DNA of 64,000 nucleotides from Cryomorphaceae bacterium BACL29 MAG-121220-bin8 (GCA_905181705.1 CAJIYP010000001.1:497501-561500); one strand, 5' to 3'. Shown: positions 1-10,297, counted from the first letter of the stretch. Numbers and translations: made by a program. The notes: generated by a model from the sequence alone, not told the origin.

Positions 1-8
1 TATACACT

Positions 9-1172
9 ATGACCAATGATTTTAAAATGATTGCTAAAACCTTTTTTGGTTTTGAAGCTATTTTAGCTGATGAGCTTTTAAAATTAGGTGCGAAAAATAT
101 TCAAAAAGGAGTCAGAAATGTTAGTTTTTATGGAGATTTAGGATTTTTGTATAAATCTAACCTTTATTTAAGATCAGCTATCAGAATTTTAAAACCTATT
201 AATTCTTTTTCAATTAATGATGAAAAAGATCTTTATAGTTCTGTTTTTAATTTTAATTGGGAAGATTATATTTCAATTGATAACACCTTTTTAATAGAAT
301 CTGTTCTTAACACGGATTTTTTTTCTCACTCCCTTTATGTTTCTCAGAGGGTAAAAGATGGTATTGTTGATAGATTTAGAAAACTATATAATAAAAGACC
401 TAATGTAGATACTGAAAATCCTGACTTCAGAATTAATATTCATATAAGTGAAAATACTTGTAATATCTCCTTAGATTCATCTGGAAAGCCTCTTAATCAA
501 AGAGGCTATCGTTCTGAAACTAATATTGCTCCAATTAATGAAGTTTTAGCTGCTGGAATTGTCATGCTTAGTAATTGGGATTGTAAATCAGATTTTTTAG
601 ATCCTATGTGTGGAAGCGGAACTCTATTAATTGAAGCAGCAATGTTTGCCACTAACTATCCTGTAAATATAAAAAGGGAAAATTTCTCTTTTAAAAATTG
701 GAATGATTTCGATGTAAACCTATTGGAAATGATTAAAAACTCTGTTCTCAAAAAAGTTAAACCTTTTAATTATAAAATTTTAGGTTATGATAAAGCTCCA
801 TCTGCTATCTTGAAATGCAATCAAAATATTATTAACTCTGGGTTTGAGAACATAATTCAAGTTGCAGAAAATAATTTTTTTGAAACAAAAAAAAATAACG
901 ATGAGTTTCTACATGTACTGTTTAACCCGCCTTATGGTGAAAGACTTAAAATAGATATACAATCATTTTATAAACAAATTGGAGATACATTAAAAACAAA
1001 TTATTCAAATTCACACGCATGGTTTATAACTTCTAGTTTAGAAGCATTAAAGTATGTTGGCTTAAGACCATCTAGAAAAATAAAATTATTTAATGGAAAA
1101 TTGGAGAGTAGATTAGCTAAATATGAAATTTATGCTGGATCGAAAAAAACACATAAAAAACTAAACAAATAA
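9..1172 (+). CDS. THUMP-domain class I SAM-dependent RNA methyltransferase
   Basis: Probable rRNA guanine-N2 methyltransferase of the RlmL/TrmN-like group. The N-terminal part (about residues 1-160) fits a ferredoxin-like plus THUMP RNA-binding module, and the C-terminal part is a Rossmann methyltransferase. The SAM motif 'DPMCGSGTLLIEA' is near residue 197 and the catalytic 'FNPPYGERL' (N-P-P-Y) near residue 306. The length of 387 aa is normal for the stand-alone Bacteroidota form; E. coli RlmL carries a second methyltransferase fused behind it. The frame stays open to the window edge, but the ATG at 9 gives the N-terminus expected for the family ('FKMIAKTFFGFEAILADEL'). It ends 5 bp before the convergent stop of the next gene. 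The exact target base cannot be read from the sequence. Confidence 0.9.
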   Translation: MTNDFKMIAKTFFGFEAILADELLKLGAKNIQKGVRNVSFYGDLGFLYKSNLYLRSAIRILKPINSFSINDEKDLYSSVFNFNWEDYISIDNTFLIESVLNTDFFSHSLYVSQRVKDGIVDRFRKLYNKRPNVDTENPDFRINIHISENTCNISLDSSGKPLNQRGYRSETNIAPINEVLAAGIVMLSNWDCKSDFLDPMCGSGTLLIEAAMFATNYPVNIKRENFSFKNWNDFDVNLLEMIKNSVLKKVKPFNYKILGYDKAPSAILKCNQNIINSGFENIIQVAENNFFETKKNNDEFLHVLFNPPYGERLKIDIQSFYKQIGDTLKTNYSNSHAWFITSSLEALKYVGLRPSRKIKLFNGKLESRLAKYEIYAGSKKTHKKLNK

Positions 1173-1177
1173 TTTCA

Positions 1178-1873
1178 TTACTTTTTCTTCTTATATATTG
1201 GAATATGATAAAAAATCGAATACGAAATACCCACTCCAAAGTTATTTTCTTCTAACACTTTATTGAAACCAGGTATATATAGATTATTAAAATTTTCAGG
1301 ACTTTCTTGATTTAATAATCTATTTAACCTTAAGTTTAAACCCACATATGTATTTGTTAATACCTCAGCGTTAAAGCCTAATACTAACTCAGCCCAACTA
1401 GCAGTTAAGCTATTGTAATCAGTTATATTATTTACTAGATTTTGATTCCAATAATTATCGAGATCGTATATAGTATAGGAATTTAATTTATGATTAAATT
1501 TACCTAGACCATACCTAAAACCAACATATATTTCGTTATTTAAACCTTTTCTATTTTTATAAACATTATAGTTAACTCCTAATTTTAAAAATGTTCCTTC
1601 TGTTTTAAAGTCCAACACTTCATTAGTTATTTTTTTTTCTTCACTTCCAAATTCAGCAGCTATAAATAGTTTTTCTAGAATTCTATAATCCCCTGTGATT
1701 ACTAAGCCTTTATAGTCACTTTCAGTTAACATTCTGATTTGCTTACTAATATCTATTCCTAGTTTTATTCCATATGTATTGTTAATTGGAATACTATCAG
1801 AGACAGCGTTTTCTTGAGAAAAAAGGTTTGTAGTAATTGTTGCCAATAATATACTAATGAAATATTTTAACAT
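1178..1873 (-). CDS. DUF6048-like exported/outer-membrane protein
   Basis: This protein of about 231 aa has a cleavable signal peptide ('MLKYFISILLATITTNLFSQ') and alternating hydrophobic/polar segments typical of a small beta-barrel ('YVGFRYGLGKF', 'ELVLGFNAEVLTNTYVGLNLRLNRL'). The position downstream of a small lipoprotein gene and rlmD matches the DUF6048 gene of Flavobacteriaceae; the family name is from remembered gene order and style, not a search. I place the start at the internal ATG (1873) because it begins the signal peptide exactly. The longer start at 1891 adds six residues and lies inside the preceding gene. It overlaps that gene by about 20 bp, so the two are probably translationally coupled. 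Function unknown. Confidence 0.7.
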   Translation of the reverse strand: MLKYFISILLATITTNLFSQENAVSDSIPINNTYGIKLGIDISKQIRMLTESDYKGLVITGDYRILEKLFIAAEFGSEEKKITNEVLDFKTEGTFLKLGVNYNVYKNRKGLNNEIYVGFRYGLGKFNHKLNSYTIYDLDNYWNQNLVNNITDYNSLTASWAELVLGFNAEVLTNTYVGLNLRLNRLLNQESPENFNNLYIPGFNKVLEENNFGVGISYSIFYHIPIYKKKK

Positions 1874-2336
1874 GTATAGCTTTTTCGTCATTAATAGCTG
1901 AGTTTATTATTTCTGATTTGACTACCCAATTAATACTATCATTTTCTATAATAATTTTATCTAAATCATAGTTCGAAATATAACCACAAGCTCTACTTAT
2001 ATAAATATGGTTGTATTGGTAGTTAATTAGAACATGATCATTATTGCCAGAATTTTTTATATTCTCTTTAGAATTTTTAATAAAAGAATAACTAGTGATT
2101 TTTTCTAAATTCATTAATGGAATTGCAATAGAGTCAGTTGTTTGAAAAAGATAAGGTAATTCACTATTTATTCCCTGAATTTTGAGATCATAAACTTCTT
2201 TTTTTAAACCGGAAGATGCATCGTAAAATCCAATAATTAGCTTAGGTGTATCTGGGATTGATGTTAAACAAATATCATCAGGTTCACATGAACTAATAAA
2301 AGAACCAATTAAGAATATAATTATAATTTTTTTCAA
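1854..2336 (-). CDS. DUF6452-like lipoprotein
   Basis: This 160-aa protein begins with a lipoprotein signal, 'MKKIIIIFLIGSFISSC', with the acceptor Cys at residue 17. A Cys-containing stretch follows ('CEPDDICL') and then a globular part with no catalytic motif I recognise. It is read in the same direction as rlmD, starting 6 bp after that gene's stop, and its 3' end overlaps the DUF6048-like gene. This order (rlmD, DUF6452, DUF6048) is a familiar flavobacterial arrangement, which is the main basis for the name. A role at the cell envelope with its beta-barrel-like neighbour is inferred; no function is known to me. Confidence 0.7.
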   Translation of the reverse strand: MKKIIIIFLIGSFISSCEPDDICLTSIPDTPKLIIGFYDASSGLKKEVYDLKIQGINSELPYLFQTTDSIAIPLMNLEKITSYSFIKNSKENIKNSGNNDHVLINYQYNHIYISRACGYISNYDLDKIIIENDSINWVVKSEIINSAINDEKAIHVKIFH

Positions 2337-2342
2337 TTTACA

Positions 2343-3740
2343 CTAATTTTTATAGCTCAAAAGTACAATATTTTCTACATGATCTGTTTGGGGAAACATA
2401 TCAACAGGTTGAATTTTTATTATCTTATATTTTTCTTTTAACAATTCCAAGTCTCTGTATTGAGTAGAAGGATTACAACTTACATAAATAATTTTTTTGG
2501 TTTTTAATTTGAGAATTTCTTTAATAACATCTTTATGCATGCCATCTCTTGGAGGATCTGTGATAATCAAATCTGGATTTCCATACTTAGATATAAATAG
2601 TGGATTAAATATTTTTTTCATATCTCCAACTACAAAATCTACATTATTAACCTTATTTTCAATTGCACTTTCTTTAGCTGAAATTACTGCTTCGTTAATA
2701 CTCTCAATTCCAATGACTTTTTTTGCTTTTTTTGCAATAAATTGAGAGATAGTGCCAAGTCCTGAATATAAATCAAATACAATTTCATCTCCTTTTAAAT
2801 TTGCCAAATTCTTGACAATATCATAAAGTTTTATTGTTTGATTTATATTAGTTTGAAAAAATGATTTAGGATTTATTTTAAACTTTAAATCACCTATTGA
2901 CTCCGTAATATATTTGTTTCCATAAAACAAATGAATATCTCTATCATAAATCGAATCATTCTCTTTATTGTTAATTATGTAATGAAGAGATGTAATTTCA
3001 CTAAATGAATTTTTTAAATGATTTAATATTAAATGAATTTCTTCAACATCATTTTGAAAAAATTGAATTACAACCATAAATTCATTTAGACTAGTATTCC
3101 GAATCATTAAGTTCCGTAACATACCTTTTTTTAATCTTGAGTTGTAAAAAGAAATTCCATTATTTATAGCAAACTCCTTCACTGATATTCTAATTTTATT
3201 TGAAGGCTCAGATTGTAGATGACAATTATTTATATCCACTACTTTATCCCACATCCCTGAAATATGAAAACCAACTCCTCTTCTTTCAATTTGTTTATTT
3301 TCACTGCTAATTTCTTTATTTGTGAGCCAACGATTTTCAGTAAAAGAAAATTCTAGTTTATTTCTATAAAAGTATTCTTCATTACATTTGACTATTGGTT
3401 CAACTTTAGTATCACATAAATTTTTAAAAGAATGTCTTATCTTATTTTCCTTTAATTTAGTTTGTGAATCATATATCATATTTTGCCATTTACATCCTCC
3501 ACAGGTTCCAAAATGTTCACATTTAGGATCTGTTCTGTATTTTGAATAGGAATGATACTTTGTTATATTTCCTAAAAAATAATTTTTCTTTTTTCTAAAA
3601 GTTTCAATATCTACAATATCACCTGGAACTCCATTTTTAACCATTAAAACAATGCCTTCATCACTTTTTCCAATTGATTGTCCCTTAGAACCTATATCAA
3701 CCAACTCAATAGAACTGAAATTTTTTCTTTTACTCCCCAT
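2343..3740 (-). CDS. rlmD: 23S rRNA (uracil-1939-C5)-methyltransferase RlmD
   Basis: RlmD/RumA transfers a methyl group from SAM to C5 of a uracil in 23S rRNA. The N-terminus (about residues 10-65) is a TRAM RNA-binding domain. The [4Fe-4S] ligands are C74, C80 and C83 in 'CEHFGTCGGCKWQ', with the fourth Cys in 'NNCHLQ'. The SAM region is 'VFDLYSGLGTISQFIA', the 'TDPPRDG' motif follows, and the catalytic nucleophile is the Cys in 'VSCNPSTQYRDL' near the C-terminus. The length of 465 aa is normal. It heads a three-gene minus-strand set with the DUF6452 and DUF6048 genes and is divergent from the BNR-repeat gene. Related paralogues (TrmA, RlmC) differ; the iron-sulfur pattern plus TRAM supports RlmD. 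Confidence 0.93.
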   Translation of the reverse strand: MGSKRKNFSSIELVDIGSKGQSIGKSDEGIVLMVKNGVPGDIVDIETFRKKKNYFLGNITKYHSYSKYRTDPKCEHFGTCGGCKWQNMIYDSQTKLKENKIRHSFKNLCDTKVEPIVKCNEEYFYRNKLEFSFTENRWLTNKEISSENKQIERRGVGFHISGMWDKVVDINNCHLQSEPSNKIRISVKEFAINNGISFYNSRLKKGMLRNLMIRNTSLNEFMVVIQFFQNDVEEIHLILNHLKNSFSEITSLHYIINNKENDSIYDRDIHLFYGNKYITESIGDLKFKINPKSFFQTNINQTIKLYDIVKNLANLKGDEIVFDLYSGLGTISQFIAKKAKKVIGIESINEAVISAKESAIENKVNNVDFVVGDMKKIFNPLFISKYGNPDLIITDPPRDGMHKDVIKEILKLKTKKIIYVSCNPSTQYRDLELLKEKYKIIKIQPVDMFPQTDHVENIVLLSYKN

Positions 3741-3808
3741 TAAGCTAAGTTAAAATGAAAAATTTGATAATATTAATTATATTTATAATATTACTAAATC
3801 CTACTATT

Positions 3809-6800
3809 ATGAATTTTGTATTTAAAAATATTTTAATCTTTATTTTACTATTGTTTTTTTCTTTTTCTTATTCTCAAAAAAGGGAAAATGTAGACACCAA
3901 TAACTCCTCTTTATACTCTGGATTGAAATTTAGAAGTATTGGACCAGCCTTCATGTCTGGAAGAATAGCAGATATTGCAATTAATCCATCTAATGAAAAT
4001 GAATGGTATGTTGCAGTTGGTTCGGGTGGTGTATGGAAAACTTCTAATTCAGGTACTACGTGGTTACCATTGACAGATGACCAATCTTTTTATTCTACAG
4101 GAAGTATTACCATTGATCCAAATAATAATAATACTATTTGGCTTGGAACAGGAGAAAATGTAGGAGGAAGACATGTCGGGATTGGAAAAGGAATATATGT
4201 TTCATATAATGGAGGAAAAACATGGGAAAATAAAGGTCTTAAAAAATCAGAACATATTTCAAAAATTATAGTTAATAAAGATGATTCAAATACTATATTG
4301 GTTGCCTCTCAAGGGCCATTGTGGTCATCTGGTGGAGAAAGAGGTCTTTACAAATCATCTGATGGTGGAGACAATTGGAGATCTGTTTTAAATGTAGATG
4401 AATGGACTGGGGTTACAGACATTATTGTTGATAGTAGAGATCAAAATATTATGTATGCTGCTACTTGGCAAAGACATAGAAATGTTGCTGCTTATATGGG
4501 TGGTGGGCCTGGAACTAAAATCTTTAAAAGTATTGACGGAGGTGAAAATTGGAAACAATTAAAAGTTGGTTTGCCAACAGGAAAAATGGGAAAAATAGGC
4601 TTAGCTATCTCACCAATTAATCCTGATATTTTGTACGCTGCAATCGAACTTGAAAGAAGAAAAGGTGCTGTTTACAGATCAGAAAATAGAGGAGAAAGTT
4701 GGAAAAAAATGTCAAATACAGTTTCAGGTGCTACAGGACCGCATTATTATCAAGAATTGGTAGCATCTCCACATAAATTAGATAAAATTTATCTAATGGA
4801 TGTTAGAGTTCAGGTTTCTGAGGATGGTGGAAAAACATTCTTCCGAATGAACGAGTCTAATAAACACTCTGACAATCATTCTTTGACCTTCAAAAAAGAT
4901 GACCCTAATTATTTGCTAGTTGGAACTGATGGAGGCATATACGAATCCTTTGATGATACTAAATCTTGGAAATTTGTGAATAATCTTCCATTAACTCAAT
5001 ATTACAAATTAGCAGTGGATGATTCTTACCCATTTTATAATATATATGGTGGAACACAGGACAATAGTACACAAGGTGGACCAAGTAGAACTCTAAAATC
5101 AGAAGGAATTCAAAATAGTGATTGGTCCATTATTTTAGGTGGAGATGGGCATCAACCTGCAACAGAACCTGGTAATCCAGATATTGTTTATGCTCAATCA
5201 CAGCAAGGTAATTTACATAGAATTGACATGACCACAGGTGAAGCTGTTTTCATAAAACCATATTCTGATATCAATGAAGACTATGAAAGATTTAATTGGG
5301 ATTCACCTATTTTAGTAAGTTCTCATGATCCAAAACGTTTGTATTTCGGATCACAACGTGTATGGCGATCTGATGATAGAGGGGATAGTTGGAAACCAAT
5401 ATCAAAAGACTTGACTTTGAATCAAGAGAGGTATTCGCTTCCCATTATGGGTAGAGTACAAAGCTGGGATTCTTCTTGGGATACGTATGCAATGTCAACT
5501 TATAATACAATTACATCTTTGTCTGAATCTCCCATAAACGAAAATCATTTATTTGTAGGTACTGACGATGGATTAATTCACAATACTAAGGATGGTGGTT
5601 TAAATTGGACATCTCAAACTGCGGAAAAACTTCCAAACCTTCCTAAAAGCTCATTTGTGAACGATATTAAAGCTGATTTACATGATATTAATAAGGCTTA
5701 TGTTGCATTTGACAATCATAAGTTTGGAGATTATAAACCTTATCTGTTTAAAACTGAAAATGGAGGAAAATCATGGAAATCAATAACAAATGGTTTACCT
5801 AAAGAAACTTTGGTTTGGAGGATTGTTCAGGACCATATTGATCCAAATCTTTTATTTCTTGCTACTGAGTATGGATTGTATTTTTCTAATAATCAGGGAG
5901 AAAATTGGATAAAGTTTTCTGCAGGTTTACCAACTATCTCAATAAGAGATTTGGCAATACAAAAAAGGGAAAACGATTTAGTTATAGCAACATTTGGTAG
6001 AAGCTTTTACGTTTTGGATGATTATTCCCCATTGCGTAGTCTTAATTCAGTAAGTAGTAAGGATTTTATACTTTTTGATATTAAAGATGCTCTTCAATAT
6101 ATTCCTATCAGATCAAGTTCTGGAAGTAAAGGAACATCATTTTTTAAATCAAAAAACCCTCCCTACGGAGCTGTTTTTACTTATAATCTTCCGGAATCAT
6201 ACGAAACTTTAAAATCTAAAAGAAAAAAGAAGGAAACTATATTAAATAAAGAAAATCTGGATATCCCATTTCCTGGTTGGAATAATCTTGATAAAGAAAT
6301 AAATGAAAATCAATCTAGGATTATACTAGAAATAGTTGATGAAAACGGATTAATTATTGATAGAATTAATGGTAGTTCAAAAAAAGGTATTAATAGAGTT
6401 TCTTGGTCATTGACTAAATCAATACTTTCCGTAATTAAATCAGATTCGAGACTAAACTACCCGCGTTCAATTCCTGTTAATCCTGGTGCCTATGGAGTTA
6501 GATTAATGGAGTTAAAAGATGGTAAGTATAATTTAGTAGCATCTGAAAAAAAATTCCAAGTAAAGAGAATTAGAGAAAATGTTTTAAAAAATCCCGTCTC
6601 AAATCAAATAGATAAATTAGTTTCTGATTTTATTAGATTTTGATAAAGAATACACATTGATTTTAGATGAATATATTAAAGCAAAGAACAAAATGTCAAA
6701 ATTTAATCAAGCTATAAGATACATTAATGAAATAAGTTCAAATTTATCATCTGACATAAAAGACTTAGACAATCAAATGAATATTTTAGATTCTTTAATT

Positions 6801-7046
6801 TATGGTAATAAGTCAAAAAGAGAGATAATGGAAAAGGATAGCCCTACTATCTCTGATAGAATTTCAATTGCATTAAGGGGTTTTTCTGGAAATTCATATG
6901 GTCCAACAAAACATCATTTGGCTAGTTTTGAAATTGCTAAAAAACAATGGAATGAAATGAAGCCTTTAATTATAAAATTTAATAATAAAGTTGATGCAAG
7001 TATTGAACTTTTAGAAAGTATTGGGTCACCTGTAATTATTGATTAG
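3809..7046 (+). CDS. Sortilin/VPS10-like BNR (Asp-box) repeat exported protein, frameshifted near the 3' end
   Basis: Large exported beta-propeller of the Bacteroidota 'glycosyl hydrolase/BNR repeat' type. At least nine Asp-box-like motifs occur, for example 'SNSGTTW', 'SSDGGDNW', 'SIDGGENW', 'SDDRGDSW' and 'TENGGKSW'. The signal peptide 'MNFVFKNILIFILLLFFSFSYSQ' starts at 3809; an ATG at 3755 would add 18 hydrophobic residues and is less likely. The main frame stops at 6643, but the next frame continues with 'FDKEYTLILDEYIKAKNKMSKFNQAI' split over the junction, giving the helical C-terminal part to 7046. Removing one T at about 6638-6641 restores a single protein of roughly 1,080 aa. Its 3' end overlaps the convergent DUF3810 gene by 11 bp. 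Hydrolase activity is unproven; the fold supports carbohydrate or protein binding. Confidence 0.82.
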
Positions 7047-8105
7047 AATAGTAATTAACTAAAAGGCTAACCACCATGTTATAAGATTTGATTCCTTCTT
7101 TTTGGTCGTTAGCTTTTAAAAACATGCCATAAAAACCTTTAAAATAAGTTTCAAATGGATTATTGTATTCTTTTAATTGTTTGTCCGCTTGCCTTATATT
7201 TTTAATTATTCCTCTATTAACTTTAATAATTAATGAATCAAATTTTGTTTTATCTATTTTATAAATTTCATTTAAAAAATATTTTAAAGCTTGGACGTTC
7301 CCACTATATGATATAAATATATTTTTAGACTTTATAGCTGCCATTATTCCAATAAAGTTAGCTTCATCCTCAGCTGAATAACCAATTTGATGTGCAATTT
7401 CGTGACATATAGTTGTTGGAAGATATAATTTCGGTGTATTTGTATTTATTTGTGCTTCCAATGTCAAGGGGTTTATATATCCATTAAAACCCATATATGA
7501 AAGAGGAGTACTAAATAATGATTTTTTAATACTAATTTTAAATGGGTAATCATTGGTTATGTTTTCTTTTCTTAGTCTTTTAACAGACTCTATAGATTCT
7601 AGAAAAAGTTCTTGATTTATTTTGTGATTTAAAACAACTGGTAAAGTATCACTTTTGGATATTTTTTTATGAACACTATTTGTGTTTTCAATAAATAACT
7701 CAGTTACTTTAACTAATGAGCTTAGCTCATATTTTTTTTTAATCAATAGTTTTTCTTGAAGAGGAATTCTGTGATAGTTTAAACCCCATTGAAAATGGAA
7801 GAGGATGTATAATGTTGCTATAAATTGAAAAATATTTTTTAGATTTTGTCTTCTAGTGTTTTTTTTTTTTAAAATATACCACAGAATTAGTGGGAGAGTT
7901 AGATATAGTACATCTCCTAAAGAGAAAGTTAATTTTCCAAAAATAAATAGAGAAATTTGAGACGAAAATTTATAAAACAGTGTGCTATAATAGTTTTCTA
8001 TTAAAATAGAATCTTGTTTAATTATTTGAATAAAAATAATAATGAATAAATAAATAAAAGAGATTTTACTAATTTTAAAAAAAGGAACTCTATTAATTTA
8101 AACAT
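7036..8105 (-). CDS. DUF3810 family membrane-anchored putative zinc peptidase, frameshifted near the 5' end
   Basis: The C-terminal half (7036-7746) contains 'ICHEIAHQIGYSAEDEANF', an HExxH site with a downstream Glu/Asp-rich helix that fits a gluzincin-like metallopeptidase. Reading the same frame upstream of 7746 gives the DUF3810 N-terminus: 'GKLTFSLGDVLYLTLPLIL', a second membrane segment, then 'FHFQWGLNYHRIPLQEKLL'. That frame has no start. An ATG at 8105 enters it if one T is added to the seven-base T run (minus strand, about 8077-8083), giving 'MFKLIEFLFFKISKISFIYL'. The gene starts 8 bp after the FKBP stop codon, so it is the third gene of the nrnA cluster. Substrate unknown. Confidence 0.78.
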
Positions 8106-8113
8106 CCTTTTTT

Positions 8114-8654
8114 TTATTTTAATTCAATAATTTCAACTTCAAAAATTAGATTTGATTTTGGAGGTATCATTGATCCTCTTCCCGTCTCTCCATATGCCAA
8201 ATAATACGGAAGATACATAATTGCTTTGTCTCCTACGTCTAATAGCCTTAAACCTTCTTTGAAACCCGCTATAAGGCATCATCAGGCCCAACTCTACACT
8301 CAAGAGGGGTATATCCGTTAGTATTTTTTTTATTAGTATTTACAATATCATATAGTTCAGCAACTTCTAGCATACTCGTGTCCAAGAGAGAACCATCTTC
8401 AAAATATACAGCATAATGTGTCATTATAGCTTTATTGGGGTCTACTTTTAAACCGTTACTTTCGAATGTTTTTATGTATTGTAATCCAGAACTTGTAGAA
8501 ATTGCCATGGACTTTTTAGTTTCATGTTCTTTTTTCTTTCCAAGTTTAGTATTTTCTAATAAAATCAATTTCTGTTCTTTATTAATCCTATCCTCTTCAA
8601 AGTGATTAGAAAATATTTTTGAAGCTTTAAATTTTTTAGCTTCTTTTCCTATTC
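8114..8654 (-). CDS. FKBP-type peptidyl-prolyl isomerase domain (C-terminal part of a cyclophilin-FKBP protein), frameshifted
   Basis: FKBP-type isomerase domain. The first part, in frame from 8568 to 8269, reads 'MAISTSSGLQYIKTFESNG', 'YFEDGSLLDTSMLEVAEL' and 'PLECRVGPDDAL', then hits a stop. The other frame continues with 'AGFKEGLRLLDVGDKAIMYL' and ends in 'LIFEVEIIELK' at 8114. Adding one A in 'TTATAG' near 8268 makes 'PDDALIAGFKEGLRLL', the normal FKBP core. Upstream, the frame runs without a stop back through 'IIRIGKEAKKF' into the cyclophilin domain, where a second one-base shift near 8655 separates them. Flavobacteria encode single proteins with exactly this cyclophilin-linker-FKBP order, so I treat the two as one gene. 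GldI is a related FKBP lipoprotein in this neighbourhood; the fused layout argues against calling it gldI. Confidence 0.78.
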
Positions 8655-9197
8655 TAATAATAGAAATGTTTTTATTGTATCGTATTGTTTTATTAAATTT
8701 ACTATATCCATACCCTCAATTACTTTTCCAAAAACTGAGTGAACTCCATTTAGCCAAGGGGTTTCTTTATGTGTAATGAAAAATTGACTTCCATTACTAC
8801 TAGGTCCTGAATTAGCCATGGATAACACCCCAGGGCCATCATGATTTAAATTTTCGTTAAATTCATCTTTAAATTTATAACCTGGATCTCCGGTTCCATT
8901 TCCCAGCGGACACCCACCTTGAATCATGAAATTTTCAATAACTCTGTGAAATACTAATCCGTTATAATATTTTTTTTTATCATACTCAGGACTTACCTCT
9001 TTATTATTGCCCTCACTTAATGAAACGAAATTTGCTACGGTAACTGGTGTTTCTTTAAAATTAAGATTCACAAGCAAGTCTCCTTTATTAGTGTTTATTT
9101 CTGCATAAAGACCTTCGTTTAAATCGGGATGAGTACTGACACATGATAGGACAGAAATAGATAAAGTTATTAGATAAATATATTTTTTCATTTTCAT
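8655..9197 (-). CDS. Cyclophilin-type peptidyl-prolyl cis-trans isomerase lipoprotein (N-terminal part of the cyclophilin-FKBP protein)
   Basis: Extracytoplasmic protein-folding enzyme. The lipoprotein signal 'KKYIYLITLSISVLSC' puts the acylated Cys near residue 19. The cyclophilin core follows: 'PVTVANFVSLSEG', 'FHRVIENFMIQGGCP', 'GVLSMANSGPSSNGSQFFIT' and 'WLNGVHSVFGKVIEGMD'. The catalytic Arg (FHRV) and the substrate-pocket residues (SQFFIT, WLNGxHxVFG) are present. The frame ends prematurely after 'IKQYDTIKTFLLLE'. Adding one A to the A5 run near 8660 restores continuation into the FKBP domain. Its start overlaps the nrnA stop by 4 bp, so it is translated from the same transcript. Confidence 0.85.
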
Positions 9198-10210
9198 TTC
9201 AATTTATTTTTGTAATTATTAACTGCTGTTTTAAATTTTATTATAGCTTCTTCAATTGATCCGTTGTGTATACCTCCCGCTGCATTAATATGACCTCCTC
9301 CGTTAAAGTATGTATTTGCAAATTCATTACAAGAAAAATTTCCATGAGATCTAAATGATATTTTTACTTTGTTTTGATTTTCAATATCTTCAATAAAAAT
9401 AACACTAAAAATTATATTTTTAAGTGACAGTCCATAATTAACTATTCCTTCGGAATCACCTTTTTTAAAGTCAAACTTTTTTAAATCCTTTCTTTTTAAA
9501 TACATAGTAAGCTGTTTTTAATTCTTTTATTTGATTTAAATTTCTTAATGCAGAGCCTAAAACTTTTAATCTACTAATTGAACAGTCGTTATATACTTTA
9601 TTATGAATTTCGCTTTGATTTATTCCTTTGCTAATTAATTTTGAAACAATTTGATGAGTTCTACTAGAAACATTAGAATACTGAAATGAGCCAGTATCTG
9701 TCATCATACCCAAATATAGACATGCTGCTATTTTAGAATTAATGTTTTTTTCATAACCTAACTCAACTATTATTTCAAATAATAATTCACAAGTAGATCC
9801 AATCGTTGGCTCTGAAAAAATTATATTGGTATAGTTCTTTGGATTTTGATGATGATCAATCATTACAATATCAGCATTTGAAGATTTTAATAGGTTACCC
9901 ATTTCACCTATCCTAATTAAGTCATTAAAATCTAAAGTGAAAATTACATCCGCATTTTTTAATTGAGTTGTACAGTTTTTTTCATTTTTATCAAAATAAA
10001 TAATTTCATTAAATCCTGGTGTCCATTTTAAAAAATTTGGAGGTTCATTAGGGCTTATGACATGGGTTTGTGGTCCAATTCTTTTAGTAAGTTCATCAAA
10101 GCCAAGCTACTACCTATGGCGTCTCCATCTGGGTTAGAATGTGGAATTATAATAATATTTTTTTTACCAAAAAGTAATGTTTTTAAATCGGAAATATTTT
10201 TATTTTTCAT
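9194..10210 (-). CDS. nrnA: DHH-family bifunctional oligoribonuclease/PAP phosphatase NrnA, twice frameshifted
   Basis: NrnA-type enzymes degrade nano-RNAs and 3'-phosphoadenosine-5'-phosphate. The gene can be rebuilt from three frames. Part one (10210 to about 10079) reads 'MKNKNISDLKTLLFGKKN' and 'IIPHSNPDGDAIGSSLAL', with the first DHH-fold metal motif. Part two (about 10079-9490) gives 'THVISPNEPPNFLKWTPGF', 'VIFTLDFNDLIRIGEM', 'MIDHHQNPKNY' and 'LGMMTDTGSFQYSN'. Part three (to 9194) gives 'KGDSEGIVNYGLS' and the DHHA1 signature 'GGGHINAAGGI'. One missing A in the AAAA run near 10080 and one extra T near 9495 account for the breaks. Without the shifts the protein is about 338 aa, the usual length. 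It leads the minus-strand cluster with the PPIase and DUF3810 genes. Confidence 0.85.
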
Positions 10211-10270
10211 CTTTGGCTAAGATAATAATTCCTGTTACATGTTAAAGCCTAAATTATCTGCTCATTTTTG

Positions 10271-10278
10271 TACATTTG
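10271..10278 (+). promoter_or_regulatory. Candidate Bacteroidota -7 element (TACATTTG) before the mutL operon
   Basis: TACATTTG matches the Bacteroidota -7 consensus TAnnTTTG and lies 20 bp before the TTG start of the first gene of the mutL operon, in the divergent gap with nrnA. I see no clear TTG at the expected -33 distance, so the call rests on one motif and its position. Confidence 0.42.
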
Positions 10279-10297
10279 AAATTAAATATTATTTTAA

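Noticed and set aside
6657-7046. Separate short gene with a TTG start after the BNR-repeat gene
   Set aside because: The frame continues upstream into residues that fit the BNR protein's C-terminus after a one-base correction, so it is the tail of that gene.
7861-7870. Ten-base T run as the likely place of the DUF3810 frameshift
   Set aside because: On the minus strand the DUF3810 frame reads straight through it as Lys codons; the break is upstream near 8080.
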